Shown: positions 26,701-38,700 of the stretch, in pieces
Numbering within the stretch: the stretch's first letter is position 1
How the letters are laid out: each line of letters opens with the position of its first letter
Source: Phoebastria nigripes
Taxonomy: Eukaryota > Chordata > Aves > Procellariiformes > Diomedeidae
NCBI GenBank assembly: GCA_035582835.1
Contig: JAYKAV010002441.1
Location: forward strand, 19,252 to 83,251
Direction: 5' to 3'
Length of the DNA: 64,000 nucleotides
Made by a program: the position numbers and the translations under genes
Notes under the pieces: model-generated
What the model was told of the DNA's origin: nothing
Databases searched by the model: none
Seen by the model: the letters and a program-made list of their open reading frames with translations, nothing else

Positions 26701-29700
26701 AAGCGTTGGCAAGGAAGTTTAACCTTTCCGTGGAGGCAACATGGCTACATCTGACCCAGCCTGAGCTGCAGTCTGTCTTGCAGAGAAGCTGTGCTGGTCT
26801 CCCCATGCTGTGCTTTTTCTGCGTGCAGTCTTCCCCTGCCTCCAGTCTGCCTGCACAACTGGTGTGAAGAGGCTGCTGACCAGATAGGCATGCAATATGT
26901 AGCTCTGTACTAGGTCATCAGAGCCAGCTGGTGCATTTGCATAATACTGGTGGTGTGTGCTATGACTTAAAAGTATGTGTGGATGAATGGCATGAACAGT
27001 ATTGGTGGAAACAGAGCTGTTAATATCACTACTTCCCTGGTGACAGTACAGGAACACGGGAAGGTCTGGCCATGTGCAAAGGTGGACCACTTACTCATTT
27101 ATAATGTACTTCATACCATTGTCCTGGATAGCTTATCTCCACCTAGAGGTAGTCTTGAAACTGTGCTCAGCTGTACAACTTGTACAAAGTGACATTTTGT
27201 CCAAGGCTACATGTGACATGTAATCTCTTGCCTTCACCAGATTTGATCTTGACTTGAAAGTATCCTTCACTGTAATAATCTTCCGAGATGCACATGAAAT
27301 ATTTCTAAACTGGTGGTTTTGGGTTTTTTTGGTGTTTTTTTTTGTTTGGTTTTTTTTTTTTAACTTCCTAGGATCTTAATGCCTACAAAAAGCAAGGAAT
27401 GGCATTGCTGTCAAAGATGGGGGAGTCTGTCAAATATGTCACAGGAGGCTACAAATTAAGAAGTCGGCCACTGGAGTTTGCAGCCATTGGGGAGTATCTA
27501 GACACATTCTCTCTAAAGCTTGGTACCATTGACAGAATAGCACAACGGATTATCAAGGAACAGCTGGGTAAGGACATAAGGTGCTCTATCATAATACTTC
27601 AGTCTGAGTGCTCTCTCTTGTTCTGGTTGATGGCATGACTAAGACAACTTGCGTCAATGATTCTGGCATGTAACGAGCCACACACAGAGCAAAATCTAAT
27701 GCCTCTTGCAGATTTAAAACAGGCCCAAAGCCTAACACAGTATCTTACCTTAGCTCAACTCTCCAAATATTTTTTTAAAGTCGCTCTTGTTGTTATACCA
27801 GCCTACCTTCTTACTAGAGTTATTTTTGGAAAGACTTTTGGGAGGGGGGAAGACCTGTAGATTCCATCTGGAGGAGTACAGATGGAATTCCTAGACGAAG
27901 ATAACCTTTACAGACCTGTCTTAGCAGAGCCAAGTTTTACATATGTTTAAAAAAAAAAATGACTTTGGCTATGGCACAGATGCAAGTGTCTTTGTATTAG
28001 AAGCTTGTAGGAATGGTCAGTTAAGCAGGAGGCAACTTGGACCTGTCACCTGTGCAGCCATAGAGCTCTGTCTAAGATGCTAATGCAACACAAGACTCCT
28101 GGGGGAGTTAATGTTTGCCAAGCTTGGTGCATAGTTTCTCCTGTTTGGTGTGAGTGTTTGCAGATCCTTGTGCCTCACTCTTACTCTGTTAATCTACGTT
28201 TCCATCTGCCTCTTGCAGAATACTTGGTGGAACTACGAGAATATGGACCTGTTTATTCAACCTGGGGAGGGCTGGAGGTTGAGCTATCAGAGCCACTGGA
28301 AGGAGTGTCTGCCTGTATTGGGAACTGCTGCACAGCTCTTGAAGAACTCAGTGAAGACATGACAGAAGACTTCCTGCCTGTGCTTAGGGAATATATACTG
28401 TACTCGGAGTCGATGAAGGTAAAGACAGCCCTGTGGCAGAAAACACTGTCATTGTGTTTGCATGGAATGATATATCAGCGAGTTCATTCTTTCTAACAGT
28501 GAGAAGGGTTGGTGGTGGGAAAAGTGGGGAAGTAATAATACATTAAGTAGGAGGATGTTTTCATAATCGAAACGAAACTAGGTATGTTTAGTAGCAGGGT
28601 ACTGCGTGGGTAGCATTATCTATCTGCTCTGCTATTCAGTCAAGCTAAGGTCAGTAATGCTGGGTGCACACAAAGTGTTGAAGAGTTGCTCCTTCATAGG
28701 AGTGGCAGGTGGTACACTCTAGGAGGCATCCTGTGGCTGCCTAGAATCTTCTCTTTGAATTGTTAGAAAGTCAGTCGTGGCTCAGCTCTTTGCTGCTGGG
28801 TCAGTGTCTGGCCCTGCAGAAAAGGTAGCATTAGCAGCTTCTCACTTCTCTGTAGCAGGGTTGGGTGGCTCCTTTCAGAACCACCTGTCCAAATGACAGA
28901 CACTGCTTCCTCTCTTGTCCCCATACCCCAGGCAGGATATGTCTGTTGTAAAGTTCTGTTAAGTTCTGCATACCAAGTAACTGCTTAAAGATGTTATTCT
29001 GTGTCTCTTAATCTCTCTAAGAACTTGGTATCTTACTGCTTACGCAGAAGTAATAAAAGCTACTTCAATGCAGTTTTTATCCTCTTGAATTTAAGGAGCA
29101 TTGGTAGTCAATCCCATTGCATGGGGAAAAGAATTACAGAGTTAGCTGCACTGAAAACTGAAACCAAGGTCTCTGTTTTGGCTGTTAGAGCTTTTAACCA
29201 CATGCCCATGGTACAGTATGTATTAGTAGTACCTCTATAGGGTACTAACAGACAAATTCCTTCTGAGGACTTTCCACTTGGAACAACTGTTACAAGGCTA
29301 TGGTATGCACTTGTTTAGAGATCTAATAGCCTGTTGTAAAACTACAGTCTGAACATGGTAGTCCTCCTCCATCTTAATCTTACTCATCCTATACTTCTCA
29401 AACTGAGAATTGAAACACTTACTTGCAGATTTCTTTTCCCAGCTTCAGATGGCTAGTTGTATAGCTGCTGTCTTGCATGGCTGAAGTATTCTTGCAGAAG
29501 GCTTTGCACTGATTCCCTGAGTATATGCTTTGCTTTCGTAGTCATGGTATTGACCCCAGCATAAACGGGGTGCATTTTCTTTACAGGACTATTAACACCC
29601 AAGTATTGCTGGAACACCCTGGGCTATAGTTGGAAGCCGTGACCCAGGGTGTTCAGACTTGTCCTTACTCTGTAGAAAGGGGTGTGTGTATGTACTTACA

Positions 29701-32700
29701 AATAAACAGAGCATGAGGCTAGTGGTTAAAGCTTTTAGCCCAGAACATCTGGCTTTTGATGCTACAAATGCCATGGCCTACTGGAGATGGCATCTGAAGT
29801 GGCAAGCTGAGTTGTGAGAAGCGCTTTTCACAAATGTAGCGGGGGACAAATTTTTTCAAGCTAAAAAGCAAGGGTTTCTTCAGCTGACAAGGTATTTCAG
29901 GCAATTAAACTCCACTTACCACAGGGAGAGCAGCATTAAAGACATGCAGCTAGACTACCTGTTGGCTTGGAGACAGCCCCATCCTAAAAGAACTCATCAG
30001 ATGATGGCAAAGACACTAAGTGCAGTCTTTAATGCTGCTCTCCCTGTGGTAAGTGGAGTTTAATTGCCTGAAATACCTCGTCAGCTGAAGAAACCCTTGC
30101 TTTTTAGCTTAATTTTTAGACTGTTGACTTTCTAGTGCTTTAAAAGATTCACTCTTCCTGTCACTTATTCTCTGGTAATGGACTGAACATACTCATTGTG
30201 TTGGTGCTTTGGAACTGGTTGGATCTAGAAATCACACTTGCAAAATAGCAGTTAATAGCAAATAAGGATTATGCTGCTTAGTGTGCAGCTTGGGCATCTC
30301 ATTAGCTTTACTCTGTCTGAAAATCAAGAATAAAAATTATTACTGGCCAAGGCAGACTGTTCCTATTTTCCTTCCCTCCCAAATATCAAAACTGAAATCT
30401 CTCGGGTAATACCAACTGCAGTTTTCTTATGCTAGAAAATACCAGTCTGTTGCTATTTCTGCAGTGAGCAGCTACAGAATTGTCTTCCCAGACTCCAGAA
30501 AACCGAGTGACTAACTGTAAAGGAGGCTACTCTTGGAGTGCAGGAGGCTTTCTGCTGAAAGGGCTGTCCTCTTCACTTGCAGTGCAGTCCTATCTGTCAG
30601 CTGCTGTGAGGCCTGCTTGTGAAATTAAAGTCTGTTTTGGTCTTTCAGAGCACAGCTTTTGGAAAGGGTACTTGATGGAAGGTAAGTCTTTAGGTACTAG
30701 GGAGTTCAGTGCAACCTTGATAGCTTTCTCTGTTGCACACTGTACACCAGGTATAGGTATGGAAACTTGATTTGTAGAGCAATTTCTAGCTGGGTGAATG
30801 TCCCTTGGAGTAAGAACTGCCAGGTTATTTTCACTGTTTTAGAGATGAATGTTAACCTTAGTGTCTTCAGGAGCACTGTTATACCTGGGTGGGCGCAGCC
30901 TGAGGGAACTGCACAGACGGAGCCAAAGCCCAGTAGTTCTGGTTGAAACAAATACTGGCTGACTCCAGGGAAACCCCATCTCTGGGTTCGTTTGAAAGAT
31001 TTGCAGAAGTGGGGAGAGGCTGGCATTGTGGGCTTGAGTTAAAATGTGTGGTGGTGGTGTCTAGGAGAGACCTTTTCTAAAACAGAGGCCGTGTATGAGA
31101 TGGCCAGACAGCGTCTTGAATCCTGGTGCAGTGAGGCTCTTGTCAGCAAATGTGCGGTACCACATTTTGTGCGGTACCACATTTTTTGCGGTATGCTCAT
31201 GTTCCCCAGGGAGGCAAGTGCAGAGGACGAACTCCACTCTACATAATTCACTGCTGATATTAAAATGTTATATGAACTCTGTATGCTTAACACTGCCAGA
31301 AAGGCTTATCAGATGATGCGATCCCCAGCTGTGTGCTTGGACATTACTTTTAATGCATGTTTAAAGCAAGCGCCGCATGAATAGCTAACTGCCTCTCTAA
31401 AGGGGTGCAGTAAATAAGGATCCTCTTGTGAGGTCTAGTCGTAGTAGGAAGCTATGTGGTATATGTGTATAGGAAGTATGTGGCATAGGATTGCAATTTG
31501 AGAAAGGAGGCTGATGGCAAACTCTTGAAGCTCCTCCTGAGATATGGGCCAAGGTGAAGTGTTTCAACTATATACAAAATGGAGAAGGACCTGCCTCACT
31601 GAAAGCAAGCTGTCTTGCTTGTACAGGGACCAGTGGTTTAGTTCTGTCCCCAAATAACTGAAGTGTGGTGTGTGAGTTTTTTCTGCTTGGTGTTGGTTTC
31701 TTCCAACTTTTTAAAAAAATTTTTNTTTTTTTTTAGTTTTATTTTTAATATTTTTTTTCTCTCTAAGTGAGGCCTTAACTAGCGGAAGTATTGCATGGAC
31801 TGTGGTAAGTCTGGGGATACTTGGTACAGAGCTTGTTGGAGAAGCTGCTGAAGCATTAATGCATTGATCTACAACTGAGAAGAGATTGTCTGGAGGTGCC
31901 AGAGGAAACACTTCCTTTCACATATGGGACAAGTGAAAGAGAAGGCAGTATTTTTCTCATCACTTACAGGTCCGCCATTAATGGATACTTAAAGCTGTAT
32001 TCAGAAGCATATTGTTAATGGTCCACAGTGGACAGACTTGAGCACTTCAGGAGAAATAAGACACTTGCCCTTTGAATCTAGTCTGCTGATGCCTGTTAAT
32101 CATTGGCTACTCCTGGTACAGATCCAGCTTACTGCGCGAACTGCAGGCACTTAAAGGCTGAACGCAATTGCTGGAGGTGGTTGTTTTTCTGAGAAGAAAT
32201 TTCAGTTGACTCGGATTCAAGAGGCAATACAAAGTAGAAATACCTGTTAAATCTCTCAGGCTTTTGTTGCATTGGTAACCTCAATCACTTACGGGCTATT
32301 CAACATAGTTGCTTAGTTTCCAAAAGGAATGGGAATGCTGTGGTTTTTCAAGCAACTGCGACCAATGGCATGCTTGCCTGCATCCCTTTGGGGACAAAAG
32401 GGAGCGTTAAGCTGTTGAAGGTGAATTTTTCAGTTTTGCCCCCATTTTTTGCCTAAACCAATAGCAACTTTGTGGATGGGATGCCATTACCATTTATCAT
32501 GGACTGTGGTTTGTAAGAATATTGATTGCAACGTCTCCTATCTCTACTCTAGAGCAACTGCACTGGTGACCTTCTCTTGGCTTAAGAGGGAGGTGAGGGA
32601 AGATGATGATTAGTAGATACAGGGTTTGTACATCTTTAATTAGGAAACAGATTTTGGCTAGATTGGCTCTTTAGAGCTCTGAGAACTACTCTTCTAAACA

Positions 32701-35700
32701 GACATTTCTGTAGGCAGCAGTGCACCTGACCAGTCCTGCTTTACTAGGCTTGTCTGAAACTGTTAAAATGACTAGTTACCTCCTTTTGTCCTAATGGGGT
32801 AATTCCTTCTGGGTGGCAGAAGGGAAGACTGGAAGCATGAACTGGCCAAGTTGGCTGCAAGAGAAGTTCAAATTTACAGGTACCTCCGCAGTGAATGTTG
32901 GCTGACTTCCCTCTGAGAATTTTTAATAACTTTGCATCGACTGAGTTACAAAAAATTACTAGTTGTTTCCTTGTGAAGACTGAAGAAGTAAGTTGCAGAC
33001 ACAGAACTGCTTATTTTTTAGTAGTATATTCTTAAAAAGACTAATTTCTGTAGTTGTTTTTAAATTGTAAGACTGTAGTATAACCTTAGTGGAGATCTTG
33101 GCTTGTGGATGTAGTACAAGATAAGGGTAGCATCTTTTGCTCTCTATTCTGAAAATACTCTGTCAATAAAATGTTTACTGCTTGTGAAACTCACTCAGGT
33201 AGTTCAGTGCTTTTCACGTAAATTGTGCTTTTCATAACTTTACTTTTTTAAATTAAACCAACAACCAAACCCCCCAAACTGATCTAAAAGCAAAGCTTAC
33301 TTTTGTTCTAACATTAGAATGTAACAGCTTGCTATAAAGGACTTTGAGGAGTCTTTGCAAGTGAAAAGGGAGATGTAATACCTTCTGTGGTGGCCTTCCT
33401 GTCTCTTAGCCCATGCTGTTGTCTCTCTGCTGCTTGAGGATATCAAAAGCTTTGCACTAGTCCTTGACAGCTTTGATGCTTTTGTTTATGTCCTTTTCAT
33501 GCTAATAATAGGTCAACGGATGAATTGAATTTAGTCAGGGTTGTATTCATGGTTACATGACAGCTTCTATCTTGCATGCCTTCAGCTTGTCCAAAAGTTG
33601 AATTTTATCTGAACCTGCCAGCTGCTGGAGAGCAAGTGCTTTTTGTTTTTTAAAAGCTACTCCCTAAATACTGTAAAATAGGACAAAGTTAAGTCTGAAA
33701 GTCTGACTTTGGACTGAATTAGCACTTAAGCTGTATCACTTTGCAGTTTCTTGCAGGCTGGGGAGGGAAGGAACATGAGGATCCCTCTCATAGCTGTTTT
33801 TTCTCTTGCCTATAGAATGTGTTGAAGAAGAGAGACCAAGTTCAAGCGGAGTATGAAGCAAAACTGGAAGCAGTAGCCTTGAAAAAAGAAGACCGTCCAA
33901 AGGTTAGCACTTAAAACTACTCTACGAAAACAGCTTGCACTTACATTACTTCCTGAGAAGAATGGAGAAACAGAACTTGCTTTGTCTGGGTCTGGTGGGA
34001 TCTTTGCAGTAGAAGCAATTTCTGGCAGAACAGAAGTTTTGTTGTTGGCAGCTGGTGTGAAATAAAGACCTAGGTATGAACATATATAACCTGTCTAGCA
34101 ACTTCTGTACTACTGATCTCCCACCATTCAAACAGGATGGCTCTGACCTGTGTAACACTTGAACAACAGCCAGCAATCAGTTGGAGTGTTTAGTGACAGG
34201 GACTGAAGCAGTGGTAGATCAGTCCCTGGTGATTTAGCAGCATGTCAGCTAGCTGAGTTAAGGTCCTAGTCCTGGCACAGCTGAACTGTATTGTAGGATA
34301 CCTGTTTTGACTGTGGAAGACTCCATGTTTTGCCCCTTCTACTAGGGAGGTCTTCCTGTGTGATGCTGAACAGGCACAGCAGGTGTCACTGGGTGACAGG
34401 TTTTAGCTGGGCTTCACGCAGAACAAAGCTGTAAACTGGTGTGCTTGTGCTGCCACCTGCTTTCTGCATGAAGCAATCTGCAAAAGCCCTGTCTTAAATC
34501 ACTGCAACTTTAACCAACAATAACAACAGGTTTTGTTCCCTTCCTCTGCTTGGGGTTTTTTGGTTCCCCCTCATTTTTGTGTTAATAACTAATGGATGAC
34601 TTTCCAGTATTAGGACTACTGTACAATAATCTTACAGGAGGTTCACATCATGTCTTTAATCTAAGAAGCTGAAGAGGACAGAGCACAGAAATGCAAACTG
34701 GTATTTTTCTGGTTTTGTCTGTTGTGGGCTCTACAAATAGTGGTGTCTTAGGTATCTTGTGCTCTTGTATTTTGGTCTTTTGCCTGCCCCACTGCTGGCT
34801 GGTGTGGTATGTACTCTTACTTCCTCAGTGTAGCTTTATATAAGCAGGTATTCTAACAAGTTGTATGTAGGATAGAGGGAACTAAATCTAGCATATCCAG
34901 CAAGCCAATTGAGGTTTTTAGGCATTTGACTCTATCAAGACCTTGGTGCAGTGGAACTGCTGAGCTTTGCTAATCTCTCACCTACTAAAAGGCTTTTGCA
35001 TCTCACATCTCAGTGGGATTATTGTGTAAAGCACAGCACTTAAATAGCTGTCTAAGAATTTTTTGAATACTTACATCTCCTGTCCAGAGTATAAGCGTAT
35101 CTTTTGGCAACTCCTTGTACCTTTTTTCCTAATGTAAGTCTTTTGTGTCGTTTACAAGATGAAGTTGAACAAACTAATAGAACTCCTTGCATGTTCATAA
35201 AATACTAGCTCATGGTTTTCAGATCCTTTCCACCTGGAGGGAATGTCCTCATCTGTAAGAGCTGTGGCTAGCAGCATATCTTACATTCAGTGAGGTCTCC
35301 TGGCTATGACTTGCTGGAAACTAAAAGCAGACAGAGGATCATGAGCTGGGTTATGCAGTGAAAGGCATTTGTGTTCCTTTTGGCATATTCAGCTGATTTG
35401 GCAGAAATTATGTTAAAAAAAAAAAAAAAACACAACCAAACCTTAAGGGAAGAAAGGCCTACTTTTGGGGGCCTATCATTACTTGTTAATCTCTTCCACT
35501 GGAGGGTGTTCTGGGACTCGCTGCACACATAGTCAGATTGGCTTCACAAAGCTCCGTCGGTGTCATTGGGTCGTTCTCACGTTGAGATGATCAGCTTAGA
35601 ACTCGGTGGCCTATAAATGCAGAAGGCTTGTAGGGCTACTGTAAATGTCTGTCAGCAAATACTGCTCAGAATGCTGAAGTTTACATCAAAAGCTTAGTGT

Positions 35701-38700
35701 GTATGGTGTTTTTTAACACTAGCATGACAGTATTAGTGNGGAGTCTGCAGCCTTTCTGTTTCTAACAAGTACAGTGGAGAAGTGCTTCTTACCCATTTCT
35801 GACCCACGCTGGAGCTGGTTTTGCGGTAATCCAACCAACGTAGTGAAGTGCAGGCATTGTTTCCTTTTGGTAAGATGAAGTCCACCTCTGATGACCAAAC
35901 GTATTCTGTCTGCCTCAGGGCTTTGCAGTGTGGTGATCTATGGGAACAGTAAATATGGCCGTGCAGAACTTGAAGTAGAAGGTGACCATATGTATTTATA
36001 GGGGAAAAAAAAGGCTTGTAACAGTATATGTTTCCAGAGAACTAGGAAGGTGGAAATATCCCATACAGAGATTAGTTGCCTAATAAATGGTGGATTTGTT
36101 GTGCCCCAGGACCATTTGTTACTTGGTAATGATGCTGTAGAGGAGTTTTAAAAAAGTGGACATGCTAAAAAAGTGGACATGCTTATGCTGCAGGCGATGC
36201 CATCTGCACTTGACCATGCTAAATTCTAGATATGAGGCATACTCTCTTCAAGAGTTACCTGATCTCTTCAAGAATTATGTGAAGAGGAATAGATGTAGGT
36301 GCAGAACTTCATATCATATAATGAGGTGACCAGGCTCCTCAATATACAATTTTATGCTCAGTTCTTGCCTTCATGTACATCTCTTCTCAGTTTAAATTGA
36401 CTCACTAAAACAGTGATGGGCCCTTCTAGAGTGTATTGGAGTTTGAGCCAGTTGTCACTTGATTTTGGGGTTGGGGTGTTTTTGAGCTNTTCAAGTAGCT
36501 GAGAGCAGCCATCAGTAAGAAAGTAGCAACTTCCCCCAAAGTCCAGTCTTCTTTCTTCTCAGTTCCTAGTTGCTAGCTAATATTTAGTATCTCCAGTGGT
36601 AAAAGCAGAGCACAGCACTGATGTTTCAACTTATGTCCAAATTTGATGTTAAAACTAGAACTTCTCTTTTCACTAACCTTGCACTAGATAAAGTGCTTCA
36701 AAGCTGTTAATTAACTGAAAATTTTGTTTCAGCTACTGAGTTGCAACTTCTGTTCTGGGAAGCTGCAGTTTTAGAAGGAAAGGTATTTACGTTCCTGAAC
36801 AGGACTGGTGCATGTGTAGACACTGCTTTCGTGATGCCTGTGGAGACTTAGCTGGAGTTCGTTGCCGTTGTTCCTTAATTGGAGCATACATGACCCATTT
36901 GCTGACCACTGGCTTGTCTCTGTAGCTGTAAACTCAGGAGAACTGCCTGTGAGAAGGAACAGGTTTTTTTGGGTGTTTTTTGTTTTTTGTTTTTGNTTTT
37001 GGTTTTGGTTTTTTTTTAAATATAGCTTCTTTGCGGTTTCAGATCCTGGCAGAAGCAGCAGGAAGCTGGTGAGTGCTTAGAAACTAAATTAGTTGGATTG
37101 GGAAATCTTACGTGGTTTTGCTTCCCGACTTCATGACTCTTTCTCTTGATAACCTAGCCTTTCCCGTTAAGGTAGCAGAGTACTTACAAATATGACACAA
37201 GGCATACTTGCCTTGAGGGGAGCATCTTCTAAACCTTCCAGCTACTGACTTGGTGGTTCTTGTCTGAAGCCTACGAGACAACTTCATGTCTGGAGTTGTA
37301 GCAGAGTGGATCCTGTAGCCAGAAGTATAGTGCTCTGAGAGGTGGGGGAAGTGTGTAGCTACTGAACCCCCAAGCTGCCTNTAGTGTACAGCCAGTTGTG
37401 TCAATAAAGGGGTTCTCAAATCCCATGAGTATGAAGGAGGTGCTTGCTGTGTCTCGAACAGCTTTATCAGAGAACAGATGTAGGACCTTCTCTGAGTATT
37501 AGTCGATGTAATACTTCAGTGATCGGCCCTAATCTGCATCCTGGAGAAGAACCAGAGTTGATATGTTTCTGCCTAAATCGTGTACCTTGCCAAACTGCAA
37601 GGCAGTAGCACACCTCTAACTTCCTATATTGTTACCTATGAAAAGCTTCTTACATCGGCTGTTCATCCTCTTCCTTCCTTCACACCCCTAAAGAAAAAGG
37701 GAATTTCCTGAAAGTATCAAGTGTGAGAGGAGCCCCTACAAACTTCTGCAAATGTTCTTCATTCTGCCTTTTGCCTTTGTGCAAGTCACAGCTTCCAGAG
37801 CAGAAGTTCACTTCTCATGTTGGTGCTAGAGCTCAGGGATTTCCTCTTCTGAGGTCATGGGCTTAGTCTGCATGTCCTTACAGGCTTCCTGTCTACGTGG
37901 ACCATGCAGCACAAGGAGAAGGGAGAGAAAGGTGTTTGTGGCTTTCCTGCTTGAAGAAACATTTGTAAATTGTTCCTGTAGTTGCCTGGTGGTATACATG
38001 ATGTTAGTTAAAACATAAGCAAAGAACACCAACTACTTTGGCTTAAAGTGCATCTACTTAGGCTTGCAATAGGCTGTCCTTCAAGACTTCTCCCATTGCT
38101 TATGTGTGATTATGTGTCCAGTGTTGAGCCCAAAGGCCCNTGAGCCAATCTGCAGTGATGATCATCAGTGCTTTGCACTGACANTTTTTTCAGACAGCCT
38201 GTAAGGTTAAAAGTGGAAGCTAGCAACTAGAGGCTTAGGAATTTTATTCTGCAGTCATAGCTGATCACTGCTGTTTGTATGCGATGGTCCAAAGATAACA
38301 CTGAGGTCTCTTATCCAGCTCTTTGGACAAACCTATATGTTTGTTGTTTCATACACACTAGTGTAAATTGGGAAATGCTTAGTGCAACTGTAAATGGGAA
38401 GGAGGAGAGAAGGCATGCTCTGGAGCTGTAGTCAAGCTGCTTAGTTTGGGAACTAGGAACTAAGCCTAGGCACCCAGCACTTACACCAAATGGTTTTCCT
38501 TTTCATGTGCCTCTAGCAAGCTCTTCCTCAGTCTGCCTCCGTATCTGGCGCGGAGATGGATGAGCACAACTGCCCACCACCTCAAACAGCAGAGAACAAA
38601 TTAAGCAATCCTGTCTCCTCACTTACTACAGAATTGGGGCTTTTCTCCCTGCAGCCATAACTGAGTTTATTCAGGGTAACTACTGGACTGTTAACTTACC

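Larger units (their letters stand above)
28419..33815 (+). other. SNX30 intron 6
   Basis: A 5.4-kb intron. It holds the long inverted repeat at 29858-30110, a 17-bp tandem repeat at 31152-31185 and a T-rich stretch at 31705-31760. No coding potential is visible. Confidence 0.85.

Noticed and set aside
29858..30110. The long inverted repeat as a canonical microRNA precursor
   Set aside because: The stem is about three times longer than a normal pre-miRNA and almost perfectly paired, unlike typical microRNA hairpins.
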